This document shows positions 26,137 through 34,457 of a stretch of DNA of 34,457 bases, in pieces. Each line of letters starts with the position of its first letter. Within the stretch, counting starts at the first letter, position 1. Below the pieces are notes generated by a model. That model saw only the letters and a list, made by a program, of their open reading frames with translations. It had not been told where the DNA came from and did no database searches. This stretch comes from Alphaproteobacteria bacterium (GTDB lineage: Bacteria > Pseudomonadota > Alphaproteobacteria > UBA9655), in the NCBI GenBank assembly GCA_013287665.1, contig JABDDK010000014.1:1-34457 (forward strand), in the 5' to 3' direction. The translations under genes were made by a program, and so were the position numbers.

Positions 26137-26937
26137 TTACTTCTTAAAGATGTAAATTTTACCGATTTGACCCTCTTCACCTTTTGCGGCAACGACTTTA
26201 ATATTCTCAGGTTTAATCCCCATTTCAATTAAAAGTGCCTTTACTTCTTCGCCGCGATGAGCTGGATTAGCTTCGCTCACGACACTAACGATCTCAACAA
26301 CATCAGTAGGGGTCTTAGCACCACGCTTAGCGGATGAAAAGAGATACCACTTTTGAGTTGGCAAATCCCGGTTTGATTCAAGTATTCCTAATGGAGAACG
26401 GCCGTTCTGAATCGTTGCGTAATCAACAATTTCGTGTGTTGGTGCTGCTGCAACAATTACAGCTGCTTTTTCAGTAGCAGGAATTCCTTGATTTTCTGCA
26501 AGTATTTCAGGCTTAGCGATAGGCGTTAACTCAATGGCTTCAGTTGGCTTAATCTCTGCAGTAACAATGGCTTCCGGAGTATTTTCTGTGAGAGGAAGCT
26601 CAGAAACAAGCGGTTGAGCAATAGGTTGTGCTTCAATGGCAACAATTTCAGCGCTCTCATGAGGCGTATTTTCAGCTATAGGATAAGATTCTCCCTCTTT
26701 TGGTGAGATATTGTGAGGCGCAGGTGTTAACGGCTGCTCTGCTTTAGCCGTGGATTCGCTTTCAACACCTTGAAGAACCTTTTGGAATTCAGTTGCCTTA
26801 GCCTCAACCGGAGACTGGTTGTCTGCAGTTTCAGCTTTTTCAGTAAAGTGAGTGCTGTCTGCAGAAACTCTTTCAAAAGAAATGAGCAAGAGAGCTACTG
26901 CAGTAGATATAATTAAAGGTTTTGTAAGTTGATTCAT
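26137..26937 (-). CDS. Exported Ala/Glu/Pro-rich protein of unknown function
   Basis: A predicted exported protein of 266 residues. The signal peptide is MNQLTKPLIISTAVALLLISFERVSA, preceded by AGAGGA with a 5-nt spacer. Residues about 30-170 are low-complexity, rich in Ala, Glu, Pro and Thr, with recurrent AEI/EAIE/AKPE motifs, and probably span the periplasm as a flexible linker. The last 95 residues look folded: a segment ending WYLFSSA, then VSVVSEANPAHRGEEVKALLIEMGIKPENIKVVAAKGEEG. The latter faintly recalls OmpA-like domains (R-G-x-x-V-x-x-x-L...G-I-x-x-x-x-I-x-V), but the diagnostic residues are not clear. It is followed by an MFS gene on the same strand upstream (79 bp gap). Confidence 0.7.
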   Translation of the reverse strand: MNQLTKPLIISTAVALLLISFERVSADSTHFTEKAETADNQSPVEAKATEFQKVLQGVESESTAKAEQPLTPAPHNISPKEGESYPIAENTPHESAEIVAIEAQPIAQPLVSELPLTENTPEAIVTAEIKPTEAIELTPIAKPEILAENQGIPATEKAAVIVAAAPTHEIVDYATIQNGRSPLGILESNRDLPTQKWYLFSSAKRGAKTPTDVVEIVSVVSEANPAHRGEEVKALLIEMGIKPENIKVVAAKGEEGQIGKIYIFKK

Positions 26938-27016
26938 GATTATCCTCTTTTGTTCTTATTTATAGGAAAATGTAATTTTCAATCACAAATTACATCCGAA
27001 TGCTAAGTTTAACAAG

Positions 27017-28219
27017 CTATAATTTTAAAACTTTCTTCGCGGGAATAAAGAACAATACAAGCGAGGATAAAGCCGCAATTCCTGCGCTGGTATAAAACAT
27101 TGCTGAGGGCCCCACATGATCCCATACCCATCCAGAGACGGGGTTTGCCGTAATTAAACATATGCCGTTCACAAGGTGAAACATGCCAAATCCTGTTCCG
27201 CGGACGTTTTCAGGAGATGAATCCGCGACCAAAACAGGTAAAATACTCTGTGCAATTCCCATTTCGGCGCCCCATAATAAGACCCCTATTAAAATGATAT
27301 AGATAGATCCGCCCATGGCTAAAAATATATTTGAAATGACAACAATCAAAATCCCCAAGGCCATCATAGAGCGACGCCCCATCCGATCAGAGAGAAATCC
27401 TACGGGATAGGCCGTTGCTGAGGTTGCAAAATTCTGAACAACCATAACAAGGGGAGTCAGGTGAATGTCTAGGCCGGTTTGCTCAGCTCTTATAATCAAA
27501 AAAACACCAGAGAAATTAGAGAGCATATAAAGTCCGCTTAATAACAGAACCAACCAAAACGATAAGGGTAAGCTTTTAATATCTTTAACGGAAACCAACT
27601 TTCTTTTTGTGGTGTTCTGGAATTTCTCGCTGATCGGATCCTTAACAAATATAATTAAGACGATCAATGCGATGGCGGTTGGAATTGAGCCAAGCCAAAA
27701 AACAAGAGAATAGTTATTATACGTATACCAAAGTAGAACCATTAATAATATGCCACCTACAAATGAGCCTGCTCTAGATAAGGATTCCCTTAAGCCATAG
27801 CACGCGCCCTTTATTTGTGGGGGAGCAAGGTCACCGACGAGTGCATCTCGAGGGGTTGCGTCTAGACCATTCCCAATGCGATCAAACGCCCGACCTAAAA
27901 AAACACCGCCTATATTTGAGGCAATACCAAGAAGTGGACGTGAAATTAATGCAAAAATATAGCCAATAATGATGAGTTTTTTTCTCTTATGAATATAGTC
28001 ACTAACAATACCAGAAAAAAGTCGTGTAAAAAGGGCAACAGCTTCTATAAATCCTTCAAGGATTCCAATGGCAAAAACACTTGCCCCTAATGTCTTGGTC
28101 AGGAAAAGGGGGGACAGGCTAAAAACAATCACTGAAGATATCTTCATAAAAAAGGATACGCTGCCCAGGGCCCATATACTCTTTGGTATGGATGGCTGAG
28201 ATACTTTTGATGAATTCAT
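27017..28219 (-). CDS. MFS transporter
   Basis: An inner-membrane secondary transporter of the major facilitator superfamily. It has 400 residues and about 12 hydrophobic segments in two halves. The loop 2-3 motif A is present as GIVSDYIHKRKK and is repeated in the second half as GFLSDRMGRRS. The stretch RIGNGLDATPRDALVGDLAPP between helices 4 and 5 is shared by one branch of the superfamily. The substrate cannot be inferred. It is divergent from the Tad operon across about 216 bp and lies upstream of, and on the same strand as, the exported Ala/Glu/Pro-rich gene. Confidence 0.88.
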   Translation of the reverse strand: MNSSKVSQPSIPKSIWALGSVSFFMKISSVIVFSLSPLFLTKTLGASVFAIGILEGFIEAVALFTRLFSGIVSDYIHKRKKLIIIGYIFALISRPLLGIASNIGGVFLGRAFDRIGNGLDATPRDALVGDLAPPQIKGACYGLRESLSRAGSFVGGILLMVLLWYTYNNYSLVFWLGSIPTAIALIVLIIFVKDPISEKFQNTTKRKLVSVKDIKSLPLSFWLVLLLSGLYMLSNFSGVFLIIRAEQTGLDIHLTPLVMVVQNFATSATAYPVGFLSDRMGRRSMMALGILIVVISNIFLAMGGSIYIILIGVLLWGAEMGIAQSILPVLVADSSPENVRGTGFGMFHLVNGICLITANPVSGWVWDHVGPSAMFYTSAGIAALSSLVLFFIPAKKVLKL

Positions 28220-28389
28220 AGCGCCTTAGATATTATGTGAGAATATAGCTCACTACTTCTCATACATAAGGTAAACTGTCCAGAAATAATTACGCGAATT
28301 AAAAAGTGTAGCTTTGTGGCTAAAGTGCAACAAATGTGAAGAAAAGGGGGTTCGATTAAATAATCGGATGACTTTTGTAAAATTTGTGT

Positions 28390-28406
28390 TAATTTTTAGA
28401 AAATTA
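28390..28406. promoter_or_regulatory. Inverted repeat upstream of the Tad operon
   Basis: TAATTTT-TAG-AAAATTA is a perfect 7-bp inverted pair 30 bp ahead of the tadD ATG. The surroundings are very A/T-rich with possible but poorly defined promoter boxes. It could be an operator; no regulator can be named. The remaining MFS-tadD gap shows no gene and no pilin. Confidence 0.3.
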
Positions 28407-28435
28407 ATAAAAATCGTTTTGATAGGGAAATATCA

Positions 28436-29245
28436 ATGAAATCTTGGAAAACTCTATATGTACTAGCCTCAGTCGCACTTATTTCAGGGTGTGCTACCGA
28501 AACGTATTCTCCTGGATATGAAGATCATCCAAACTTGAAGGAAGCAGAAACGGCACGTGCAAGAGGTGATCTTCCTCAGGCCATTCATGACTATAGAGAC
28601 ATCATTAAGGAAAATCCTAAGTGTGAAAAAGCTTACTTTGGCTTAGGTATGTCGCTCCTTGATTCCAATAACATTGATGAGGCCAAAAGAACATTCGAGC
28701 AAGAGCTAGCCTTATTCTGTAATTCAGTGTGTGCATGGATAGGTATGGGCTCGGTCTATTTAGTTATCGATCAGCCAGAAAATGCGATTCATGCATTTGA
28801 GCGTGCACTTTGTTCAGATCCTCGCAACGCAAGGGCACATAACGGTCTAGGTATAGCACTGGATATGATGGGAGATCACGCAGCAGCACAAGCCAATTAC
28901 AGAGCGGCGATAGAGCTGAGTGGAGGGAATGCTTCCTATGAAAGTAACCTAGGACTTTCATTAGCTCTTGGAGGAAATCCCCGGGAAGCTATTCGCATAC
29001 TCGAAAGGCTTGCGTGTTCACCATGTGCTACGCCACGTGTAAGACAAAATCTATCCCTAGCTTATGGAATGGCGGGTGATATGAAGCGAGCAAAGGAAGT
29101 CGGTAAGGTTGACTTGCCTTCTGATCTTGTGAAGGACAACATAACTTATTTTGAATCTATCCAAGAAACCCAAGATAATGTTGGATTGATACCAAAAGGT
29201 CATGAGCGAGCGTTAAATTCAACTCGCAAATGGCAAGACAAATAG
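28436..29245 (+). CDS. tadD: TadD-like TPR lipoprotein of the Tad pilus system
   Basis: A predicted lipoprotein of 269 residues, with lipobox LISGC19, that helps assemble or localise the Tad secretin. Five or six tetratricopeptide repeats span about 35-215; the clearest are AETARARGDLPQAIHDYRDI and ARAHNGLGIALDMMGDHAAA, each followed by its second helix. AGGGAA precedes the ATG. It is the first gene of the Tad run and lies 12 bp ahead of cpaA. In many Tad loci tadD sits near the end, so the position here is somewhat unusual. TPR domains do not define function; the context supports it. Confidence 0.85.
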   Translation: MKSWKTLYVLASVALISGCATETYSPGYEDHPNLKEAETARARGDLPQAIHDYRDIIKENPKCEKAYFGLGMSLLDSNNIDEAKRTFEQELALFCNSVCAWIGMGSVYLVIDQPENAIHAFERALCSDPRNARAHNGLGIALDMMGDHAAAQANYRAAIELSGGNASYESNLGLSLALGGNPREAIRILERLACSPCATPRVRQNLSLAYGMAGDMKRAKEVGKVDLPSDLVKDNITYFESIQETQDNVGLIPKGHERALNSTRKWQDK

Positions 29246-29257
29246 ACAGGTAAAGCA

Positions 29258-29821
29258 ATGATGCTTATTCTTATCCAAACCATATTTGTTACGATCAATT
29301 TGATCATTGGGTTATATGATTTTAGTTTTTATCGTATACCCAATGCATTGTTGGTTGGGATGCTTGTTCTCTATGTCATTTATGCGCCTATGTTTTTAAC
29401 GATGAATACAATTATGATGTCAGCGTTAGTATGCTTAGCAACGCTTGTCGTAACGTTCGTGCTCTTTGCAACGAAATTTATCGGAGGGGGGGACGCAAAA
29501 TATTTAACAGTCGCTTCTCTCTGGGTGGGGACAGCAGGAATACTTCCATTTATTTTTCTCGTAACGATAATAGGAGGTGGTTTGGCCATCGTTTATTTGG
29601 TTTTACGAAATCACGTTCAAAGATTGTCTGATGTCATTTGGATTCAAGTGCAAAAAACAGAAGAACATTTTCCAGCGCTACAATATATTTGGGCAGGAAG
29701 TGGAACAGGCCCAGAATTAGGGAAAAGAGATAACATTAGTGCGCGAATGCTGCCCTATGGGGTTGCAATTGCAATAGCTGCCATAATAATTATGGTCAAT
29801 AACCCGTTAACAGTATTATAA
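29258..29821 (+). CDS. cpaA: Prepilin peptidase CpaA/TadV
   Basis: An inner-membrane aspartic protease that removes the leader from Flp-type prepilins and pseudopilins. Of 187 residues, with about six hydrophobic helices. The two catalytic Asp motifs are present: YDFSFYRIPN near residue 21 and FIGGGDAKY near residue 76. The long cytoplasmic N-terminal domain of type IV PilD enzymes is absent, as normal for the CpaA family. Two adjacent ATG codons open the frame; the ribosome site is AGG a few bases upstream. It is followed by cpaB 15 bp later. Confidence 0.93.
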   Translation: MMLILIQTIFVTINLIIGLYDFSFYRIPNALLVGMLVLYVIYAPMFLTMNTIMMSALVCLATLVVTFVLFATKFIGGGDAKYLTVASLWVGTAGILPFIFLVTIIGGGLAIVYLVLRNHVQRLSDVIWIQVQKTEEHFPALQYIWAGSGTGPELGKRDNISARMLPYGVAIAIAAIIIMVNNPLTVL

Positions 29822-29836
29822 AAGGGGATAACAGGA

Positions 29837-30616
29837 ATGAGACTTCGAGATATAATTGGACTAGTTTTAGCGCTCGTATTGGCGATTGGAGTTGCCTTTT
29901 TAACAAGAATATTCTTGACGAAGAGCGATATTGCGCAAAAGGAAGTTACGGCACAATCCGTGGAAATTTCAAAAATTATAGTTGCTGCAAAAGATCTCAG
30001 CACTGGAACGAAAGTTAAGCCAGGCGATCTCGTATGGCAAGAGTGGCCTCAAAAATCTCTCAATCCTAGTTATATTACTGAAACAACAGGTAAAATTCAG
30101 GATTATACTGATACTGTTGTGAGAGACAGTGTATTAAAAGGGGAGCCTGTTGTCGCTGCTGACTTTGTCAAGCCAGGGGATAGAGGTGTTCTAGCTGCTA
30201 TGCTCACTCCAGGGAAATATGCAATATCGATTGATATAACCCCGCAAAGTGGAAGCAGTGGACTTATATATCCAGGGGATGTTGTTGACGTTATTCTTTC
30301 TAAGAGGGTCACCCCTGAAGGAGGCTCAGAGTATGGTAGCAGTAAAACGATCGTAAGTGATGTGAAAGTGCTTGCAATGGATATTGATTTGTCAGCCCCA
30401 GCAGATAAACCTAAAACACCGCCACACGTGGCCACGCTTGAGGTTACTCAAGATCAGGCTGAAGCTATAACGGCTGCCTTGAAAGAAGGAACTCTTAGTT
30501 TGAGCTTGAAAAGCCTTCAAGACAAGCAGGCTCAGGACATTACAAATGACAAGAGTCACCCGGCTATAACCATTATGCGTGGCGACAAAAAATCTCAAAT
30601 TCAAGTGCAGGAGTAG
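29837..30616 (+). CDS. cpaB: Flp pilus assembly protein CpaB/RcpC
   Basis: A periplasmic assembly protein of the Tad system, anchored by an N-terminal hydrophobic helix (about 6-25). It has 259 residues. A SAF-like domain follows at about 45-110 (VAAKDLSTGTKVKPGDLVWQ, with PVVAADFVKPGD at its end). A second domain has the RcpC-type pattern AMLTPGKYAISIDI...SGLIYPGDVVDVILS. SAF domains occur in carbohydrate-binding proteins, and CpaB may contact glycan or the secretin. AGGA lies a few bases before the ATG. It is followed by cpaC 5 bp later, so they are co-transcribed. Confidence 0.92.
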   Translation: MRLRDIIGLVLALVLAIGVAFLTRIFLTKSDIAQKEVTAQSVEISKIIVAAKDLSTGTKVKPGDLVWQEWPQKSLNPSYITETTGKIQDYTDTVVRDSVLKGEPVVAADFVKPGDRGVLAAMLTPGKYAISIDITPQSGSSGLIYPGDVVDVILSKRVTPEGGSEYGSSKTIVSDVKVLAMDIDLSAPADKPKTPPHVATLEVTQDQAEAITAALKEGTLSLSLKSLQDKQAQDITNDKSHPAITIMRGDKKSQIQVQE

Positions 30617-30621
30617 TAACA

Positions 30622-32154
30622 ATGGCCGTAGACAGTATGCACACAAGAGACATGAACAGAGTGGGAAAAGGAACGAAGATGCAAAAGCAAACAAACAAAA
30701 TAATTAGCAGCTGCCTTAAAAAGGCACAGTGCTTCCTGTATGCCATGCTTATGGTGCTGTCAACTGTACATATCGTATCAGCTGCATCCATTAATATTGA
30801 AACCAGTGGAGCTGAAATCCTAAAATTTGAACAAGCTGCATCTGAAATATTTATAGCAGATCCAACGATTGCTGACGTTCAATTAAGCAGTCCACATACG
30901 GCTTATGTTTTTGGAAAAGCACCAGGAGCAACTAAACTTTACGTCACAGATGCTAAAGGAAAGCAACTTCTAGATACAACAGTTATTGTTTCCCATAACT
31001 TAGCTCAACTCAGAGAGTTAATTTCAGCCTATGATCCGCATGATTTAATTGAAGTTAAATCAATTTCAGGGGCGATTATACTATCGGGTGTCGTTGACTC
31101 ACCTAAGATTTCTGAGGAAATCCGTGCTATTTCAGAGAAGTTTCTCGCAAAAGCAGGGGTTACGGAAAAAAATTCATCAGGGACGGTCATTAACCGTATG
31201 ACAGTTAAAGCGCCGACGCAGATTCAGTTGCAAGTTGTTGTAGCTGAAGTTGCTAAGAACGTTCTCAATCAATTCGGAATAAACTGGCAAGCTGTATTTA
31301 CGAACGTTGGAGACCACTTCAACTTTGCAGCGTTGACAGGCAGAGCACCCTTTGCAGGTCCAAACCCATTGAATCCTGCTATGCCAGCGACGGTAACGTC
31401 ATTGGGTCGACCAACATCAACGCCAGATGATGTTCAAAGTACACTTGGAGCGAACTACTTAAATAGCAACAACAATATCAACGTGGCTGTTGACCTGCTC
31501 TCACGGGATGAGTTGGTGACCATTTTAGCTAAGCCAAATCTGGTTTGTATATCAGGTGAAACAGCTACATTCTTAGCGGGTGGTGAATTCCCTTACCCAG
31601 TTCCACAGCAACAAGGTCAGGTTACGGTTGAATTCAAGCAATATGGTGTAAGCCTTGCGTTTACGCCAACTGTACTTGATGGTAACCTCATTAGTATCCG
31701 TGTAAGACCTGAGGTCAGTGAACTTGACTTCACAACGGGTTTGCGTATTCTAAACCAAGAAGTACCAGGAATTTTAACGAGAAGAGCTGAAACAACAGTT
31801 GAGCTAGCAAGTGGTGATACTTACGCCATTGCTGGGTTGATGAAAAATGATGTAGCGGCTAAAATTGATTCTCTGCCAGGATTAGGCGATTTACCAATAT
31901 TAGGCCCCTTGTTTAGATCGAACAGATTTGAAAGAGGTGATACTGAGCTTGTTATTCTTGTGACGCCATATCTTGTTCAACCAACAAAGGGCAAAGAAAT
32001 GCTCACTCCAACAGATGGTATGCAGTATGCATCCTTTATTGAACAAATTGTGGACCGTAAAATAGTTAAGCAAGGCGTACAAAAAGGACAAGCTCCTGCG
32101 TATGGGAGTGCAGGGGTGCGTTTGTATGGTCCAGCAGGCTTTAGCATTGAATAA
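30622..32154 (+). CDS. cpaC: Secretin CpaC/RcpA of the Tad pilus
   Basis: The outer-membrane channel through which the Tad pilus emerges. The longest reading has 510 residues. ATG 30622 has AGGAG eight bases upstream overlapping the cpaB stop. ATG 30679 (MQKQTNK...) also has AAGGAA and gives a shorter, more usual signal peptide ending HIVSA before ASINIE; either could be used. The N-terminal region has the pilus-type domain (about 55-130, ILKFEQAASEIFIADPTIAD) and a BON-like domain (about 135-190). The secretin domain spans about 205-460, with VELASGDTYAIAGL, SLPGLGDLPILGPLFRS and ELVILVTPYLVQP. A complete, normal-looking secretin. Confidence 0.94.
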   Translation: MAVDSMHTRDMNRVGKGTKMQKQTNKIISSCLKKAQCFLYAMLMVLSTVHIVSAASINIETSGAEILKFEQAASEIFIADPTIADVQLSSPHTAYVFGKAPGATKLYVTDAKGKQLLDTTVIVSHNLAQLRELISAYDPHDLIEVKSISGAIILSGVVDSPKISEEIRAISEKFLAKAGVTEKNSSGTVINRMTVKAPTQIQLQVVVAEVAKNVLNQFGINWQAVFTNVGDHFNFAALTGRAPFAGPNPLNPAMPATVTSLGRPTSTPDDVQSTLGANYLNSNNNINVAVDLLSRDELVTILAKPNLVCISGETATFLAGGEFPYPVPQQQGQVTVEFKQYGVSLAFTPTVLDGNLISIRVRPEVSELDFTTGLRILNQEVPGILTRRAETTVELASGDTYAIAGLMKNDVAAKIDSLPGLGDLPILGPLFRSNRFERGDTELVILVTPYLVQPTKGKEMLTPTDGMQYASFIEQIVDRKIVKQGVQKGQAPAYGSAGVRLYGPAGFSIE

Positions 32155-32187
32155 CCATAGGCAACAACATTAGTCAGGTGAGGAAAC

Positions 32188-32925
32188 ATGAAAATTTATA
32201 AGATAAGTGCCCTAGGACTTGCGATTTTAGCAGCGGGATGTACTGCAGAAGTTGCACAGTGGACACCTGCGGAAAGTCCTAAGGAAAACAAAGTAGAACG
32301 TGCTGTGTTTAAACTGGATGTACATTATCCGGCGCATGCAAGTGAGCTCAGTAAAGCTGAAAAGAAGAAGTTGGTTCACTTCTTGAAAGAGAAAGGATCT
32401 AACCCTTATTCAATTACTGTGACCATTGAAGAGCATGGTAGTCACAATGAGAAAAGAGTGAAAGATCTTGAAAAAGTCATTTTGCAGCATGGCGTTCCGT
32501 ATGACTTGATTGAAGTTGAGGCACATGCTGGAGACTTTGAATGTGATCCAATTCAGGGTAATAAAAAGCATCATAAAGGTCACCCAGGGGGAGTCACAGT
32601 CGTCATTGAAAGATTCCTCGTGATTCCACCTTCTTGTGCAGACTTTTCTCAACAAATAGGTAATGCGAATCAAACACATGCTGGAAGTAACTTCGGTTGC
32701 GCAACAGAAGCAAACTTTGGCATGATGGTAGCAAATCCACGTGATATATTGCGGGGACGTACAACGGGTGATTATGACGGAACAGTCATGGCTGCGGGCG
32801 TAAAACGTTATCATGATGATAAGATTAAAGCTTTGATTGATACATCAACAACTGTGCCGCCAGGAAGCCAAGCAGCAACAACACCTGTTCCATCATCGTC
32901 AGGAACTTCAACTGGGGCATACTAA
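32188..32925 (+). CDS. cpaD: CpaD-family pilus lipoprotein
   Basis: A predicted outer-membrane or periplasmic lipoprotein of 245 residues, with lipobox AAGC18. It matches the CpaD family in overall plan: FKLDVHYPAHASELSKAEKKKL (start shown), SITVTIEEHGSHNEKRVKDLE, and a late CADFSQQIGNANQTHAGSNFGC...ANPRDILRGR, a segment typical of CpaD. The C-terminal tail is low-complexity Ser/Thr/Pro. AGGTGAGGAAA precedes the ATG. The position between cpaC and cpaE is the canonical one. CpaD is needed for pilus assembly in Caulobacter relatives. Confidence 0.92.
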   Translation: MKIYKISALGLAILAAGCTAEVAQWTPAESPKENKVERAVFKLDVHYPAHASELSKAEKKKLVHFLKEKGSNPYSITVTIEEHGSHNEKRVKDLEKVILQHGVPYDLIEVEAHAGDFECDPIQGNKKHHKGHPGGVTVVIERFLVIPPSCADFSQQIGNANQTHAGSNFGCATEANFGMMVANPRDILRGRTTGDYDGTVMAAGVKRYHDDKIKALIDTSTTVPPGSQAATTPVPSSSGTSTGAY

Positions 32926-32928
32926 TTA

Positions 32929-34134
32929 ATGCCCACGACGAGTAAAGTTGATAGTGCTGATATATTAGCGTTTATTGAAGACCCGAACGATGCAGAAATC
33001 GTTCGGGATACTTTTTCTAGATTAGATTTTAAAAAAAGTGAAATAATTAATGGTGGTGTAAAAGAAGCTATTGAAGCTTTATCACATAAAAGGACAGCTA
33101 AATATTTAGTTATCGACGTATCCAAATCTGAACTTCCGATATCTGATTTAAATCGCTTAACTGAGGTTTGTGAGCCTGGTGTAGGCGTTATTGTATTGGG
33201 TAAAAAAAATGACGTTGGTCTTTATAGAGATCTAATGAAACTTGGAATATCAGATTATTTAGTGACACCCCTTTTGCCAGAGATTTTATGGCGCGCGCTA
33301 AGGTCGTTAGCCTTTGGAGAAGAAAAAAATACAGCGGGTCGAAGTAAGGTTGGCAAGATCATTGCTTTTGCAGGCTCAAGAGGCGGTGTAGGCGTTACAT
33401 TTATTGCAACGAACTTTGGATCTATATTGTCAGCTGAAAAAGCAAGAAGGACGGTACTTGTAGACTTAGACCTTCATTTTGGTACTGTTTCTTTATATTG
33501 TGATTTAAAACAAAATACAGGACTTCTTGAGGCCCTTCAAAATCCAGACCGTATAGACCAAATATTTATTAACAGGTTGCTCATTCCCGTTAATGATAGA
33601 TATTCTGTCATTAGTTCTGATGAATCCTTGTCTGAACAACTTACATACAATTTAGAGGGTTTAGAGACATTATTCAATCACTTAAGCAATTTATTCCATT
33701 ACGTACTTGTCGACATTCCCCATCATTCTGACCAAGCGACAAAGGAAGTGATTAGTCATGCAGATATGATGGTTTTAGTTACAGATCCTACACTCCCTGG
33801 CCTTCGTGATACGAAGCGCCTCATTCAACAATTTGGAGAAGAAGGGACGGGACGTCGCGTTATTTTGGCATTGAATAAATTTGGCGTTTACGGGGAAGAA
33901 GAAATTAAACCGAACGAATTTGAAGAAACAATAAATAGAAAAATCAATCATGTGATTCATTTTGATAATGAAACACCAATGAATTGTATTAATAATGGAA
34001 AGTTACTGAATAATCAGGAAGGAACTTTAGCAAACAGTCTAAGGGATCTTGTCGATGATTTACTGGGGATACGGAAACCTGAAAAGCCAGAACATTCTTT
34101 TGGTGGTCTATTAAAAAGGTTTAAATTAAAGTAA
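32929..34134 (+). CDS. cpaE: CpaE/TadZ pilus-localisation ATPase-like protein
   Basis: A cytoplasmic MinD/ParA-like protein that positions the Tad machine at the pole. It has 401 residues. A receiver-like domain spans about 10-125 (atypical, as in TadZ), followed by a MinD-like domain. Its P-loop is G149-SRGGVGVT157, where the canonical Lys-Gly-Gly-x-Gly-Lys lysines are replaced by Arg and Val. Loss of the second Lys is known in TadZ, so weak or no ATPase activity is possible. RTVLVDLDLHFG and VLVDIPHHSD are the following motifs. It starts 3 bp after the cpaD stop, with no clear ribosome site, suggesting translational coupling. Confidence 0.92.
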   Translation: MPTTSKVDSADILAFIEDPNDAEIVRDTFSRLDFKKSEIINGGVKEAIEALSHKRTAKYLVIDVSKSELPISDLNRLTEVCEPGVGVIVLGKKNDVGLYRDLMKLGISDYLVTPLLPEILWRALRSLAFGEEKNTAGRSKVGKIIAFAGSRGGVGVTFIATNFGSILSAEKARRTVLVDLDLHFGTVSLYCDLKQNTGLLEALQNPDRIDQIFINRLLIPVNDRYSVISSDESLSEQLTYNLEGLETLFNHLSNLFHYVLVDIPHHSDQATKEVISHADMMVLVTDPTLPGLRDTKRLIQQFGEEGTGRRVILALNKFGVYGEEEIKPNEFEETINRKINHVIHFDNETPMNCINNGKLLNNQEGTLANSLRDLVDDLLGIRKPEKPEHSFGGLLKRFKLK

Positions 34135-34195
34135 TCTTAATCTTTTGATGCATATAATAATAACATAAAGTCAAATGAGAAGGATGACAGGACAA

Positions 34196-34457
34196 ATGGG
34201 TGTATTTGGCCGTAAGACAGGTGAAACAACAGACAAAACTGAAGAAATGAGCAGTTCTTCTCTTGGTGAGAAGAAGACATTTGCTCAAAATATGGATCTA
34301 AATGCTCAAACATCCGCACAGGGTGTTTTTAAAGTATTTAAGGCTGCAGCCTATGAAATGCTTATGGAGCGCATAGATCTTATTGCTGCAAACCAAATGA
34401 CTCCTGAACAATTAAGACATGAAGTTGAGCAATTTATATTCGATTTCGCGAGTGAAA
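34196..34457 (+). CDS. cpaF: CpaF/TadA pilus ATPase, N-terminal fragment cut by window end
   Basis: The first 87 codons of a gene that runs off the window. The start MGVFGRKTG matches the usual MFGRR-type opening of CpaF, with AGGACA just upstream; two in-frame ATGs slightly earlier (34175, 34184) have poorer spacing. The fragment holds the variable linker and the beginning of the N-terminal helical domain (AYEMLMERIDLIAANQMTPEQLRHEVEQF, shown in part). The Walker motifs of the secretion ATPase lie beyond the edge. The place after cpaE is canonical, which supports the call. Confidence 0.8.
   Translation, partial: MGVFGRKTGETTDKTEEMSSSSLGEKKTFAQNMDLNAQTSAQGVFKVFKAAAYEMLMERIDLIAANQMTPEQLRHEVEQFIFDFASE

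Noticed and set aside
30103-30435. 110-codon minus-strand open frame in the Tad region
   Set aside because: Antisense to cpaB, whose reading frame is clearly a conserved family.

Overview
The window looks like part of an alphaproteobacterial chromosome, most likely from a host-associated lineage (Holosporales- or Rickettsiales-like; this is inferred from gene content and style, not proven). Supporting signs are an RNase E with the alphaproteobacterial start and C-terminal 'GWWQRLL' motif, an H+-translocating pyrophosphatase, a Caulobacter-type cpaABCDEF (Tad) order, a pairing of a Do-family protease with RarA, AT-rich genes, and many secreted proteins of unknown function that look like effectors.

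Layout. 1-410 is a repeat cluster: a REP-like palindromic unit split by a 323-bp MITE-like insertion with a 10-bp target duplication. 570-6097 (minus strand) runs from trmB through three secreted unknowns, each with a strong GGAGG ribosome site and a signal peptide ending in FAM(D/K)P, to a metallophosphoesterase. 6217-8295 is hppA. 8457-17269 is the most unusual block: three consecutive plus-strand genes for exported proteins. The first two (1050 and 1406 residues) carry OTU-type cysteine-protease motifs with Cys and His in place. All three end in one or two copies of a 110-120 residue domain with a W-G-[TR]-W-S core, five copies in total. 17335-19452 is rne (minus), followed by a 380-bp region with no clear gene, an AAA/DUF4143 ATPase (minus), and a YefM/YoeB toxin-antitoxin pair under a perfect palindromic operator. 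A tRNA-Pro(GGG) gene (minus), rplM-rpsI, a lipoprotein Do-type protease with rarA, an inverted pair of REP units, an Ala/Glu/Pro-rich exported protein and an MFS transporter come next. 28436 to the window end is a Tad pilus operon: tadD, cpaA, cpaB, cpaC, cpaD, cpaE and the first 87 codons of cpaF.

How it fits together. The housekeeping genes (trmB, hppA, rne, tRNA-Pro, rplM/rpsI, degP/rarA) form a backbone. Between them sit two clusters of exported proteins: the minus-strand FAMDP cluster and the plus-strand OTU/WGTWS cluster. Bacteria have no conventional ubiquitin system, so exported OTU proteases would be expected to act on a eukaryotic host. The Tad locus would supply a surface pilus, but no Flp pilin gene is visible here. 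The best candidate for something undescribed is the three-gene OTU/WGTWS array. The REP/MITE structure is a second well-supported observation.
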